Assembly (NCBI RefSeq): GCF_020905375.1
Contig: NZ_JAJJBU010000013.1
Span: forward strand, 1 to 64,000
Reading direction: 5' to 3'
Origin: Arthrobacter cryoconiti
GTDB lineage: Bacteria; Actinomycetota; Actinomycetes; Actinomycetales; Micrococcaceae
Length of the DNA stretch: 64,000 nucleotides
Part shown: one piece after another, positions 18,448 through 27,911 of the stretch
How the letters are laid out: every line of letters starts with the position of its first letter
Position numbering within the stretch: the stretch's first letter is position 1
Notes under the pieces: generated by a model
The model's input: only the letters and a program-made list of their open reading frames with translations
Database searches by the model: none
What the model was told of the DNA's origin: nothing
Position numbers and translations under genes: made by a program

Positions 18448-20366
18448 GCGTTGCCCTTCTGTTCTGATTCTGAGTCCACATCATCCTCCAGGTCGCTGTC
18501 CAGGTCCTGGGGTTCCTCGCTCAGGCTGGCCAGCACGTATCGGTAATGGCTGTTAGTGGCCAATAGTTCGCTGTGCGTGCCCACGGCGGCAATGCGACCG
18601 TCTTGGAGCAGTGCGACGCGGTCCGCCATGGACACAGTGGAAGGTCTGTGGGCGACGATCAAGGTAGTAGTACCTTCTAAGACCTTGCGCAGACGAGCCT
18701 CCACGCGTTCTTCCGTATTGACGTCCAGGGCAGAGAGCGGGTCATCGAGCACCAGCACGGCTGGGTGGACGGCGATCGCGCGGGCCAGGGCTATGCGCTG
18801 ACGCTGGCCACCGGACAGGCTTAGCCCTTCTTCCCCAATCAAGGTATCGACTCCCTGCGGGAGCATGTGCACAAAGTCTGCTTGTGCAGTATCCAGGGCC
18901 TGGGCCAGGACGCCATCAGCGGAAAGGGAGCCAGCGGAAAGAGCGGGCGGGAGGACTGCGCCCAGTAAGACGTTTTCGCGAACCGAGTTGGAGAACAAGG
19001 TGGTGTCTTCGAAGGCCACGGACACATAGGACCGGAGATCGTTCAAGGGCAGTGAGCGAACATCCGTACCGTCAAGAGTGATCGAGCCGGAAGTGACGTC
19101 AAAGAGGCGGGGTACTAATGAGAGTAGGGTGCTCTTCCCGCAGCCGGTCACACCCACCAACGCCATGGTTTCTCCGGCGCGCAGCGTCAAATCTATTCCG
19201 TTGAGGACATCGGGCACCCCGTCGGCAGTGTCCGGGTAACGGAAATGGACGTTGTGGAAGACGAGTTCACCCCGCACATCGGAAAGTTTCTGGGGTACCA
19301 ACGGCTCGGTGATGGTGTTGACGGAATCAACCACTTCAAAGTGCCGTTGGATCGCTGTCTTGGCTGCGAGTGTCATGGCCATGAGCGGTCCCATTGACTC
19401 CACCGGCCCCGCGACGACGGCGGCCGTGGCAAAGAACGCGACCAGAGCTCCGACGTCCAGCGAGCCAGCAGAGACTAACAAGATACCTACTACCAGCCCG
19501 GCACCAAGTGCAAGCTCGGGCAGGAGGGTGACGACCAGCGAGAACACGGCCAGAGAGCGGGCTTTGAGAATCTCTGTGCTCTGGAGTTCCTGCGCCTGCT
19601 CGGCGAAAGCGTCCAGGGCCTCCCGTCCCCGGCCGAAGGCCTTGAGCACACGGATGCCGTGGACCGATTCCTCCACGGCAGTGGCAAGGTCTCCGGCCTG
19701 ATCCTGGCTCCGGCGGCTGACCCGGCTGTAGGCGCGGCGGAAGCGAAAACCGAAAATGACGATGGGCACGGCGGCTGCCATGAAGATCAGTCCCAGCTGC
19801 CAGCTCATGGAGAACATCAAGCTGACGCCGATCACCACCGTCAGTGATGTCACCACCAGCATGATGGCGCCGAAGGCCATCCAGCGACGCATGAAGTTCA
19901 GATCGCTCATGGCGCGGCTGAGCAATTGTCCCGAACCCCATCGGTCGTGGAATTCCACGGCAAGCTGCTGTAAGTGGCGATAAAACGAGGTGCGCATCTT
20001 CGTCTCCACCGTGGTGGCCGGGACGATCACGAATTGCCGGCGCAGTGCAATCAGGCCAGCTTCCACGATGCCCAGGCCTAGAACGACGCCGACCCCCACC
20101 CATAGGCCGCCGGTCCCGTTTCCGGGTTGGAGGGCAGTGTTGACCAACACCCGGTAAACCTGGGGAATCATGAGAGCGACGACGCTGGCAGCAAGGGCGG
20201 AGAGTAGGCCCCAGATCAGCGGCCAGATAATGGGTTTGAGCTGTGGGGAAAGCTTTTTTAGGGACGCTAGAAGCGTCGTGCCCTCTGTGTGGTTTGCCGT
20301 CTCCGTCATGCTGCTGTGTGACTGCCCAACTTCAGGGATCAAACGATCGGCTAGCGCGGTCGTCAC
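18444..20366 (-). CDS. ABC exporter subunit, membrane and ATPase fused (first of pair)
   Basis: A 640-residue half-transporter with an N-terminal exporter-type membrane domain. Its ATPase domain has Walker A GVTGCGKST, signature LSLSGGQRQRIALARA and Walker B VLVLDDPLSALD. The Walker B ends in Asp rather than the usual Glu, so this site may be the degenerate one of an asymmetric pair. The longest reading begins at a GTG; ATG at 20309 (METANHTEG) is an equally possible start, and neither has a strong ribosome binding site. An acidic tail (DLDSDLEDDVDSES) is present. Confidence 0.9.
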   Translation of the reverse strand: MTTALADRLIPEVGQSHSSMTETANHTEGTTLLASLKKLSPQLKPIIWPLIWGLLSALAASVVALMIPQVYRVLVNTALQPGNGTGGLWVGVGVVLGLGIVEAGLIALRRQFVIVPATTVETKMRTSFYRHLQQLAVEFHDRWGSGQLLSRAMSDLNFMRRWMAFGAIMLVVTSLTVVIGVSLMFSMSWQLGLIFMAAAVPIVIFGFRFRRAYSRVSRRSQDQAGDLATAVEESVHGIRVLKAFGRGREALDAFAEQAQELQSTEILKARSLAVFSLVVTLLPELALGAGLVVGILLVSAGSLDVGALVAFFATAAVVAGPVESMGPLMAMTLAAKTAIQRHFEVVDSVNTITEPLVPQKLSDVRGELVFHNVHFRYPDTADGVPDVLNGIDLTLRAGETMALVGVTGCGKSTLLSLVPRLFDVTSGSITLDGTDVRSLPLNDLRSYVSVAFEDTTLFSNSVRENVLLGAVLPPALSAGSLSADGVLAQALDTAQADFVHMLPQGVDTLIGEEGLSLSGGQRQRIALARAIAVHPAVLVLDDPLSALDVNTEERVEARLRKVLEGTTTLIVAHRPSTVSMADRVALLQDGRIAAVGTHSELLATNSHYRYVLASLSEEPQDLDSDLEDDVDSESEQKGNA

Positions 20367-20416
20367 TATTCTGAAGCATCAGTTTACGTCAGCGGGGCTG
20401 GAGTCTTAGCAGCCCG

Positions 20417-21373
20417 CTACACGGACGGTTTGGCGCTCAGGGTCAAGACAACGGCTTCGGGTCGGCATGCGAAGCGAAAGGGTGCTGTGCGCGAGGTGCC
20501 GATCCCACCTGAAACGTTGACCGGCGTCGTGCTCCCCTTGAAGTCCCAGTCGTGCAGACCCTTGGCGCGCCAGGTCGGGAGGTCACAATTACTTACCAGC
20601 GCACCGTAACCGGGCAGACAGACCTGGCCACCATGAGTGTGACCGGCCAGAAGTAGATCTGCGCCGTCTGCCGTGAAGTGATCCAGCACCCGCTGATAAG
20701 GAGCGTGCGCCACCGCTATTTTCACGTGTGGAGCCGTGTCCTGATTGACCGATCCACGAGGCCAGCCAGCGTAGCGCTCGCGGCCCAGATGGGGGTCATC
20801 TACGCCGCTAAAATCAAAACGAATCCCGCGCAGCGCAATTGACTGTGCGCGGTTGGTCAGATTCACCCAACCGCCCATACCAAAGCCGGTATGCAAGGCA
20901 TCCGTGTCCAAGGCCATTGGGAGCGAGCGAGACGTGGATCCCAGCTTTGAAGGACCGGAGAAGTAGGCGAAGGGGTTCTTCATGCGCGGTGCGAAGTAGT
21001 CGTTGGAGCCGGGAACGAAAACGCCGGGGAAGTCCATGAGCGGCGCCAGTGCTTCCAGCAGCGCAGGGATCGCCTTCGGATGGCTGAGGTTGTCCCCGGT
21101 GTTGACCACCAGATCAGGCTCAAGAGCAGCCAGTGAACGCAACCAACGTGCCATCTTGTGCTGTCCTGGGGAGAAATGAATGTCAGATAAGTGCAGCACT
21201 CTGAACGGGGCTGATCCAGCCGGCAGGATGGCCAGGTTTTCTTCCCGCACGGTGAACCAATTCCGCTCAATGAAGACCCCATAAGCGACACACCCCACGC
21301 CGGTAGCCGCAGCAAGTGCTGCCGCCTGGCCTAGGGCAGCCAGACGGGGGTGGGGTGTGTTGGAAGATACCAT
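20417..21373 (-). CDS. Membrane-anchored metallophosphoesterase
   Basis: A 318-residue calcineurin-like phosphoesterase. After one N-terminal helix come the metal-binding blocks LSDIHFSPGQHK, NTGDNLSHPKA, PGSNDYF, AVAHAPYQR and LAGHTHGGQVCLPGYG. This YkuE/YaeI-like arrangement acts outside the membrane in known relatives; the substrate is not predictable. It begins 11 nt after the penicillin-binding protein gene on the same strand, so the pair is probably co-transcribed. Confidence 0.9.
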   Translation of the reverse strand: MVSSNTPHPRLAALGQAAALAAATGVGCVAYGVFIERNWFTVREENLAILPAGSAPFRVLHLSDIHFSPGQHKMARWLRSLAALEPDLVVNTGDNLSHPKAIPALLEALAPLMDFPGVFVPGSNDYFAPRMKNPFAYFSGPSKLGSTSRSLPMALDTDALHTGFGMGGWVNLTNRAQSIALRGIRFDFSGVDDPHLGRERYAGWPRGSVNQDTAPHVKIAVAHAPYQRVLDHFTADGADLLLAGHTHGGQVCLPGYGALVSNCDLPTWRAKGLHDWDFKGSTTPVNVSGGIGTSRTAPFRFACRPEAVVLTLSAKPSV

Positions 21374-21384
21374 GAGGGGGCCGG

Positions 21385-23610
21385 TCAGTCCTTCTTCTTC
21401 TCAGCTGCAGGCGGGGAAGGTGGTGCCGTGGCTTTGCCGTCCTTGTCCTTTGGGGCGGCGGGGGGCGGTGCTGGTGGGTTGACGATGCTAGCAGGCGGTT
21501 GGGGGAAGGATCCGGTGTCAAAGTTTCCGGCCACAGCATTCATATACTGCTGCCAGGCCTTACCCGCATAGGTGGCGCCGTCCACGTAGCCAATACGTTG
21601 CCCGGCGATCAACAAACCGTTGTTGGAACGGCTCTTGCCCTCCGGACTGCCAACCCACGAGGAGGTAACAAGGCCTTTGGTGAAGCCGGTAGTCCACGTT
21701 TGCTCGGAGATGTTGGTGGTTCCGGTCTTGGCACCTGCCGGGAACTTCAAGGGAACTTGATAGCCCGAACCGCGGGCCAGCACGTCCTGAAGAACAGACA
21801 CCACGCCTGCGGCCACTTCTGGTTTGATGCTCTGCTGGCAGTCCGGACCAGGCACCGGCAATTGTTCGCCCTTCGCGTTTGCGATCGAGACCAAAGCCAC
21901 GGGATTGCAGTGGACGCCGCCGGAGGCAAAGGTAGCGAACGCTGTAGCCATGGTTAACGGTGAAACTTCGCCGCTGCCAAGCAAACTACTGACATTGCTG
22001 AGGTCGTACGGCTTGTTCGGGTCTGAACCCTCATGAATGCCGGCGGCAGTCATCATCTTTTGGATGTTGCACATGTCCAGTTTGTCTGCCGAGGCAATGG
22101 TCGCGGTGTTGAGCGAGTTGTACAGTCCTTCACGAGCAGTCAGGCTCCGGTAATAATCGCCTTCAGCGTTTTGCAAATCAGGGTCTGCATTGACTGGATC
22201 ACTGGAGTCGTAGGAGCCCGACGTGGTCCCGCAGGTGTTGGTCCACTTGTGTGAGGTTGGGTAGCGCCGCACAGCGCCATTAACCACTTCATTAATCTTG
22301 TGTCCGGAGTTCAACCATTCGGCGAAAGTGAACGGTTTGATGGTTGAGCCAACATCGAACCCGCCAGAGCCGCCCAAGCTGTTACCTTGTTTGTCAACGC
22401 TGTCGACAGCGAAGTTGTAGGCACTGCTCCATTGACCTTCCGGAGCGTTGAGTTTGGTGTTCTGTGCCATCGCTAAGATCTTGCCAGTGGCAGGCTGGAC
22501 GGTCACGAGTGCTTGGCCCACCTTGTCCGGGTTATTCGCCACCGGGGTGAATCCCTCAAACGTGCTCTGTGCGGCGTCCTGCAAGCCCGGATCAAGGGTG
22601 GTGGTGATGGTCAGTCCGCCTTGGTTGAGGAGCTTTTCACGGGCCTCCCTCGTCTTGCCATACGCGGGGTCATTGGCAATCAGATTTGAAACGTACTGGC
22701 AAAAGTACTCTCCACGGACGGCCGTGGTGCACCCGTTCACACTGGGTGTGACCTTCAAACCGACGGGGGCGGCGACGGCCTCGTCGTGTTGAGCCTGGTC
22801 GATCATTTTCTGTTCCAACATGTTTCCCAGGACCATGTTGCGCCGGGACAGAGCATTATCGGGGTTGGTCACCGGGTCGTAGTAACTGGGACGGTTCACA
22901 ACACCAGCCAGCAAAGCAGCCTGCGGGAGGGTCAGATCTTTAGCGTGAACGCCGAAATAGTACGTGGACGCGGCTTCAATCCCGTAATTGTTATTGGCGA
23001 AGAACACCCAGTTCAAGTACCCCTGCAATATTTCATCCTTGGAGTACTTCTTCTCCATGGCGATTGCCAGCTTGATCTCACGGACTTTATCGCCAGCGGT
23101 CTTGTCATAGCCGATTTTTGCCTGATCGCCTTGTCCTGCGGCCTCAAGCGTTTGGATGATGACGTTGTTAACATACTGCTGGGTGATGGTGGAGGCGCCT
23201 TGACGACCACCGCCTTGGACCATGGAAACCACAGCACGCAGCAGACCCTTTGTGTCTATACCGCCATGTTCGTAGTAGCGGGCGTCTTCGATGGCGACAA
23301 TTGCGTTCTTCATGAACGGTGAGATCGCGTCGAGGGCTACTTCGGTCCGGTTCTGGTCGTAGAAAGTGGCGAGCAAGGAGCCGTCGGACGCGAGAATCTT
23401 GGAGGACTGCGCGGGCACCCCCACGTTCATGTCATCAGGCAACTGTTCAAAGAAGTTGATGGATGCGTTGGCCGTGTTGCCGGCCAAAGCGACCGCAGGA
23501 ACCATCAGTCCAGCCACCATGACCCCACAAACGGCGCTCACACCGAGGAAGAGCATGAGCTTGCCCAGGGTAGTGGCGGTATCGAAAATGGGGTGTCTTT
23601 TTGCTGCCAT
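21385..23610 (-). CDS. Class A penicillin-binding protein (transglycosylase/transpeptidase)
   Basis: The 741-residue protein builds and cross-links peptidoglycan. One N-terminal membrane anchor is followed by the glycosyltransferase domain (AIVAIEDARYYEHGG, ASTITQQYVNN, KYSKDEILQGYLNW). The transpeptidase domain has STIK (serine nucleophile), SLN and KTGT. The tail is Pro/Ala/Lys-rich (APPPAAPKDKDGK). It is of the PonA type. The ATG start gives a short basic cytoplasmic head. The metallophosphoesterase gene follows 11 nt downstream. The DUF4177 gene diverges from its 5' side. Confidence 0.95.
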   Translation of the reverse strand: MAAKRHPIFDTATTLGKLMLFLGVSAVCGVMVAGLMVPAVALAGNTANASINFFEQLPDDMNVGVPAQSSKILASDGSLLATFYDQNRTEVALDAISPFMKNAIVAIEDARYYEHGGIDTKGLLRAVVSMVQGGGRQGASTITQQYVNNVIIQTLEAAGQGDQAKIGYDKTAGDKVREIKLAIAMEKKYSKDEILQGYLNWVFFANNNYGIEAASTYYFGVHAKDLTLPQAALLAGVVNRPSYYDPVTNPDNALSRRNMVLGNMLEQKMIDQAQHDEAVAAPVGLKVTPSVNGCTTAVRGEYFCQYVSNLIANDPAYGKTREAREKLLNQGGLTITTTLDPGLQDAAQSTFEGFTPVANNPDKVGQALVTVQPATGKILAMAQNTKLNAPEGQWSSAYNFAVDSVDKQGNSLGGSGGFDVGSTIKPFTFAEWLNSGHKINEVVNGAVRRYPTSHKWTNTCGTTSGSYDSSDPVNADPDLQNAEGDYYRSLTAREGLYNSLNTATIASADKLDMCNIQKMMTAAGIHEGSDPNKPYDLSNVSSLLGSGEVSPLTMATAFATFASGGVHCNPVALVSIANAKGEQLPVPGPDCQQSIKPEVAAGVVSVLQDVLARGSGYQVPLKFPAGAKTGTTNISEQTWTTGFTKGLVTSSWVGSPEGKSRSNNGLLIAGQRIGYVDGATYAGKAWQQYMNAVAGNFDTGSFPQPPASIVNPPAPPPAAPKDKDGKATAPPSPPAAEKKKD

Positions 23611-23646
23611 TTTTCCAGTTTACCGGTAGGGGCTAGGCTTTGAAGC

Positions 23647-23802
23647 ATGACCAAATGGGAGTACGCCACGATTCCGCTTATTATCCACGCAACGAAGCAG
23701 ATATTGGACCAGTGGGGTGAGGACGGCTGGGAGCTGGTTCAGGTGGTAACCGGGCCTGACGGAAACGGGCTCGTCGCTTACCTTAAACGAGAGAAGGCAT
23801 GA
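23647..23802 (+). CDS. Small DUF4177-like protein
   Basis: A 51-residue frame starting MTKWEYATIPL with ILDQWGEDGWELVQVV. The WEY start and the GxxGWELV core are characteristic of DUF4177-type mini-proteins. Its stop overlaps the next start as ATGA, so it is translationally coupled to RidA. Function unknown. Confidence 0.8.
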   Translation: MTKWEYATIPLIIHATKQILDQWGEDGWELVQVVTGPDGNGLVAYLKREKA

Positions 23803-24290
23803 CCATGGAAACAGCGTCAAATCAAGGAACTTCACGCATTGAAGCGCGTCTGGCGGAGATGGGTCTAACCCTGCCTGCCGTCGCAGCGCCGGTGGCTGCT
23901 TACGTACCCGCCGTCATCTCAGGAAACTACGTCTACACCTCCGGACAGCTGCCCTTTATTGATGGCAAGCTCACAGTTACCGGGAAAGTGGGAGCCGAAG
24001 TTAGCGCTGAAGAGGCCAAAGCGTTGGCCGCCACGTCCGGTCTGAACGCCATTGCGGCACTGAAGAGCGTCATCGGGGATCTAGACCGGGTGACACACAT
24101 CGTCAAGGTCGTAGGTTTCGTAGCCTCTGACCCTTCATTTAGTGGCCAGTCCGGCGTGATCAATGGGGCTTCGGAGCTCTTTGGTGCCGTGTTTGGCGAC
24201 GCCGGTGTGCACGCACGCTCCGCCGTCGGGGTTGCCGTTTTGCCGCTTAACTCCCCCGTCGAGGTTGAGTTGATTGCCCAGTTCCAGTAG
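23799..24290 (+). CDS. RidA family protein
   Basis: A 163-residue YjgF/YER057c/UK114 fold protein. Landmarks are VAAYVPAVISGNYVYTSGQLP, KALAATSGLNAIAALK, VTHIVKVVGFVAS and the C-terminal ARSAVGVAVLPLNSPVEVELIAQ, including the conserved arginine. Classic RidA hydrolyses reactive enamine or imine intermediates. This long-insert version belongs to a divergent subgroup whose substrate is unknown. Two in-frame ATG codons (23799 and 23805) are possible starts; the first gives the ATGA overlap with the DUF4177 gene. Confidence 0.88.
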   Translation: MTMETASNQGTSRIEARLAEMGLTLPAVAAPVAAYVPAVISGNYVYTSGQLPFIDGKLTVTGKVGAEVSAEEAKALAATSGLNAIAALKSVIGDLDRVTHIVKVVGFVASDPSFSGQSGVINGASELFGAVFGDAGVHARSAVGVAVLPLNSPVEVELIAQFQ

Positions 24291-25221
24291 CACCCCCGTG
24301 GTTGCCGGTTCTGCGTGCAAAAAGCGGATTTTCCCGCTAAGCGCAGATCAACGTGAAGCCGCCCAGGCTTGGGTTGATTTTGGCGACCGCACACCTAGCA
24401 AGGCCCGGTTTGCTTCCTCGGTGGTGCTGTTGAAGGACAGCCCCACCGGGCTGGCGACCTATATGACGTACCGACCCGGTGGTTCGCCGCTGGGCCGGGT
24501 AGCCTTCCCGGGGGGAACCGTCGAGCCCGCAGATGACGACTTCACCGATTGGGTCGGACCGTCCCCGGAGCAGTGGGCGAAGGCTCTGAGCACAGACAAT
24601 GTGGAGATGGCAAAACGTCATGTGGTGGCCGCCATTCGAGAAACTTTTGAAGAAACCGGAATTCTGCTGGCCGGAGCCGATGCATCTTCCCTGGTTGAAG
24701 GTGTTTCTGGCCCTGAATGGATGAAGGCTCGAGAAGCCATTGCTGTCCAGGACACCACGTTTGCCCAACTTCTGGAACGGCGCGGATTGGCTCTGCGCAC
24801 CGATTTACTTAAACCGCTCAGCCACTGGGTGACCCCCGACTTTGCGCACCGCCGTTTTGACACCCGTTACTTTACGGCGGCTCTCCCGGTCAATCAGGAG
24901 CCTCAACTCCTCTCCAGCAAGGGAGTCTGGGGCCGCTGGGCTTGTGTAGGCGAGGTTCTGGCCGCTCGGGAAACCTCCGCATTGGGAGATGAGATCGGCT
25001 TGGATACGACCGTCGCGCTGACCTTGAGGGAACTGGTTGTGCCGGGGGCGGAAGTTATTCTGGAGAAGTTGGGAGCGGCACGCGGTTGTATTGCGTATCT
25101 GAACCACAAACGCGCCATGAACGAATACAAGCCAGAGCTACTGGCCGGTGCTGAAGGTTCCTTCGAACTGGAAGTACGGGCCACTCCTGCCTCTGAAGGT
25201 GCGGCCTGCCGCGAACGCTAA
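24274..25221 (+). CDS. NUDIX hydrolase
   Basis: A 315-residue protein with a split NUDIX signature: GGTVEPADDDF, then after an insertion MAKRHVVAAIRETFEETGILL, giving the metal-binding REx2EExG. It is longer than most NUDIX enzymes, resembling the NUDT19/NUDT8-like group with a loop inside the Nudix box. The substrate is unknown. The start is either TTG 24274 (overlapping ridA by 17 nt) or GTG 24298. It is the last gene of the DUF4177-ridA operon, and the terminator hairpin follows. Confidence 0.85.
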   Translation: MPSSSSTPVVAGSACKKRIFPLSADQREAAQAWVDFGDRTPSKARFASSVVLLKDSPTGLATYMTYRPGGSPLGRVAFPGGTVEPADDDFTDWVGPSPEQWAKALSTDNVEMAKRHVVAAIRETFEETGILLAGADASSLVEGVSGPEWMKAREAIAVQDTTFAQLLERRGLALRTDLLKPLSHWVTPDFAHRRFDTRYFTAALPVNQEPQLLSSKGVWGRWACVGEVLAARETSALGDEIGLDTTVALTLRELVVPGAEVILEKLGAARGCIAYLNHKRAMNEYKPELLAGAEGSFELEVRATPASEGAACRER

Positions 25222-25246
25222 CCCCCACGGTGGCCGTTAGAAGTAC

Positions 25247-25301
25247 AAAGAGCGCCGCGCGTCCCGTTCACTTGATGTGACCGGGGTGCGCGGCGCTCTT
25301 T
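25247..25301. terminator. Bidirectional terminator between NUDIX gene and crp
   Basis: A perfect 14-bp stem AAAGAGCGCCGCGC / GCGCGGCGCTCTTT (25247-25260 and 25288-25301) closes a 27-nt loop. It lies between the convergent NUDIX and Crp-family genes. A/T ends on both arms suit termination on both strands. Confidence 0.8.
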
Positions 25302-25332
25302 ACGTCTTGTAGGGAGTGTTGGCGCAGGGCTT

Positions 25333-26010
25333 CTACCGCGAGCGTTGGCGCAGGCGGTTGACGTCCAAAATGACGACCGCACGTGCCTCTAGGCGCAGCC
25401 AGCCGCGCTGAACAAACTCGGCCAGAGCCTTGTTGACTGTCTCGCGAGAAGCTCCGACGAGTTGCGCCAGCTCTTCCTGGGTGAGCTCGTGAGCCACCAG
25501 GATACCGTCCGTGGCCGGGCGACCGAAACGGTCGGCGAGGTCAAGGATGGCCTTGGCCACGCGGCCGGGGACGTCAGAGAACACCAGATCGGAGAGGTTG
25601 TCGTTGGTGCGGCGAAGGCGCCGGGCCAAGGCCTGGAGCAACTGCATGGAAACCTCGGGCCGGTTTCGCAGCAGCGCGTTGAGGGATTCATTCTTCAGCC
25701 CTGCCAACCGGGTTTCAGAAACCGCGGTTGCGGTGGTGCTGCGGGGGGCGGGATCAAAAAGGGCCATTTCCCCGAACAGCTCGCCCGGGCCCAGGATCGC
25801 CACGAGCGATTCGCGGCCATCGGGGGAGGTCCGGCCCAGCTTCACTTTTCCGGAAACGATGAAGTACAGCTGGTCGCCCTGGTCGCCCTCGCGGAAAACG
25901 GAAGCGCCGCGGGAAAGGTCTATCTCAGCCAGTTCGTCAGTGACCAAGCGGAATGCCTCGTCGTCAAGCGTCGTGAAGAGTGGCGCCCGGCGCAGTACCT
26001 CGATGTCCAT
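25333..26010 (-). CDS. crp: Crp/Fnr family transcriptional regulator (Crp/GlxR type)
   Basis: A 225-residue protein. The cyclic-nucleotide domain (about 1-115) has GDQGDQLYFIVSGKVKL and the cAMP-pocket motif PGELFGEMALFDPAPRSTTATA. A dimer helix follows, and then the winged helix (LTQEELAQLVGASRETVNKALAEF). It matches actinobacterial Crp/GlxR closely in length and motifs. A perfect TGTGA-N6-TCACA site in the galactoside operon promoter about 8 kb away is a likely target. The weak site TGTGA-N6-TGGCA at 26081-26096 upstream of its own start could be autoregulatory, but this is speculative. Confidence 0.92.
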   Translation of the reverse strand: MDIEVLRRAPLFTTLDDEAFRLVTDELAEIDLSRGASVFREGDQGDQLYFIVSGKVKLGRTSPDGRESLVAILGPGELFGEMALFDPAPRSTTATAVSETRLAGLKNESLNALLRNRPEVSMQLLQALARRLRRTNDNLSDLVFSDVPGRVAKAILDLADRFGRPATDGILVAHELTQEELAQLVGASRETVNKALAEFVQRGWLRLEARAVVILDVNRLRQRSR

Positions 26011-26208
26011 GAAATCTCCTTGAAGTGTCTAACTCATCAGTAATGGCTTATTACTGATTCTTCCAGACCTTTACCCGTTTTGTGACCAATTTGGCATCCT
26101 CGGTGTTCCCTGTCCGTTCAACACGCACGGAATACACGGGTTCGCCCGGTAATATGTGGGCTGCGGTACCAACCGGGAACTGCGTAGGGCTGAAAGGGAA
26201 AGATCCAC

Positions 26209-27393
26209 ATGTTTGGTTTCTCTTGGCTCGACGCGCTGTTGATTGTGTGGCTGCTGTGGCAACTCATCTACGGACTCAATGTTGGACTGTTAGTGAGCAT
26301 TGGTGGGCTATTGGGCTTCATCGCGGGAGCCGTAGGCGCTTTCTTTGCTGCCCCGTTCGCTAACCAATATGCGCCCGGTCCTGCATGGCGCACGGCGTTT
26401 GTCATTGGTGTAACTGTGATTTTGATTGGCGCAGGCCATGCTGTGGGCATCCGGATTGGCAGTGCGATTGGTCGCCGGGTGAAATCGGGTCCGGTGCGGT
26501 CTGCCAACCGCATTATGGGTGGGGCGTTGAACGTGGTGGTGGGGGCCGCCGTCGTGTCAGTGATAGCCCTGGGTGTGGGTAACCTCGGCATCCCCGCTGT
26601 TTCAAATCAGCTCAGTAACTCCATGGTGATCTCCAAGATCGATGCGTGGACCCCGGACCCGGTCAAGGGTGCCGTGGCACAGTTGCGCTCGCTTGTCATC
26701 GAGGAAGGCATCCCCCAACTTCTCAACCCTTCCGGGCCGAACGTTGCGGTAGCAGTCCCTGACGCCAACACCAACACACCCGCATGGAACAATGCAGCTA
26801 AATCGGTCCTGAAAATATCCGGTACGGCGTTCCAGTGTGGCCAGAATCAGACCGGCACCGGTTTTGTTGTGGCTCCAGAACGAGTCCTGACTAATGCGCA
26901 CGTGGTGGCGGGAGTGACAATGCCGCTGGTGCAAACCGCTACTAAGGGTGCATTGAAAGCTCGAGTGGTGTTCTTTGACCCGGTAAAGGATCTGGCGATC
27001 TTGGCTGTTGATGGTCTGGACGCTACCCCTTTGACCACTGCACCGACGCTGCCGGCCAACGCCTCCGCGGCCTTTGCCGGTTACCCGCTGGGAGGGCCGC
27101 TACAGGTGCGCGCGGCCACCGTCATCACGTCCGGTCCGCTACTGATTCCGGACATCACAGGCACTCAAAAGTCCATCTTAGATGTCTATCAACTCGCCGG
27201 AAACGTCCAGTCAGGTAACTCAGGGGGACCACTTTTGGACCCGGCCGGTCATGTGGTGGGCGTGGTGTTCGCTAAGTCAACGACCAACGAGCCAGTGGGA
27301 TTCGCGTTCACCATGGATGAGGTGGCACCTGTGATGGCGGCAGCTTCTCAGCTCAGCAGTTCCGTGAACTCGGGTAGCTGCACCACTAAATAG
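26209..27393 (+). CDS. MarP family membrane serine protease (CvpA-trypsin fusion)
   Basis: A 394-residue protein. Four membrane helices of a CvpA-like domain fill residues 8-125. A periplasmic-side protease domain has His231 (LTNAHVVAG), Asp261 (DPVKDLAIL) and Ser338 (VQSGNSGGPL). Two cysteines (Cys210 and one near the C-terminus) could form the disulfide known in MarP. In Mycobacterium the homologue protects against acid and oxidative stress by cleaving cell-wall hydrolases; the same role here is inferred. It is divergent from crp. Confidence 0.93.
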   Translation: MFGFSWLDALLIVWLLWQLIYGLNVGLLVSIGGLLGFIAGAVGAFFAAPFANQYAPGPAWRTAFVIGVTVILIGAGHAVGIRIGSAIGRRVKSGPVRSANRIMGGALNVVVGAAVVSVIALGVGNLGIPAVSNQLSNSMVISKIDAWTPDPVKGAVAQLRSLVIEEGIPQLLNPSGPNVAVAVPDANTNTPAWNNAAKSVLKISGTAFQCGQNQTGTGFVVAPERVLTNAHVVAGVTMPLVQTATKGALKARVVFFDPVKDLAILAVDGLDATPLTTAPTLPANASAAFAGYPLGGPLQVRAATVITSGPLLIPDITGTQKSILDVYQLAGNVQSGNSGGPLLDPAGHVVGVVFAKSTTNEPVGFAFTMDEVAPVMAAASQLSSSVNSGSCTTK

Positions 27394-27396
27394 CTC

Positions 27397-27897
27397 TTAC
27401 GCTAGCGTCTTGTCTAAGTAGTTCACGGCCAGTTCATAGCCATAAATCCCGGCTCCGAGGATTACGGCGTCGCACACAGGAGACAAGTAGGAGTGGTGGC
27501 GGAAGTCCTCACGCCGGTGCACGTTGGAGATGTGGACTTCCACGGTGGGAAGTTCGACGGCGACAATTGCGTCGCGGATGGCCACGGAGGTGTGCGTATA
27601 GGCGCCGGCGTTGATGATGATTCCTACTGCCGTACCCCGGGCTGAGTGGAGGGCATCGATGAGATCGCCCTCATGGTTGGATTGGATGCATTCGGCGCTA
27701 AAGCCTGCAGCGTTGGCGGCAGCAATGGTGAGCGCGGCGACGTCGTCAAGGGTGGCGCTGCCATAAATATCTGGCTCACGGGTGCCCAACAAGTTTAGGT
27801 TGGGGCCGTTGAGGATGAGCAGTTCGCCGCGGTCTGCTGTACGGGATTCTGTGGGGCGTGACGGAGGTACTGCGGGGGCGGCCGGGGAGGAAGTCAT
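27397..27897 (-). CDS. aroQ: 3-dehydroquinate dehydratase, type II
   Basis: A 166-residue enzyme of the shikimate pathway. The core begins at LLILNGPNLNLLGTREPDIYG, with the flexible-loop arginine and catalytic tyrosine. It continues with QSNHEGDLIDALH, NAGAYTHTSVAIRDA and the histidine motif EVHISNVHRREDFRHHSYLSP. The N-terminus has an extra 25 Pro/Ser-rich residues compared with the family norm, so a later start is possible. It lies 14 nt after the alpha-galactosidase, away from other aro genes. Confidence 0.95.
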   Translation of the reverse strand: MTSSPAAPAVPPSRPTESRTADRGELLILNGPNLNLLGTREPDIYGSATLDDVAALTIAAANAAGFSAECIQSNHEGDLIDALHSARGTAVGIIINAGAYTHTSVAIRDAIVAVELPTVEVHISNVHRREDFRHHSYLSPVCDAVILGAGIYGYELAVNYLDKTLA

Positions 27898-27911
27898 GGC
27901 TTAATAATGCC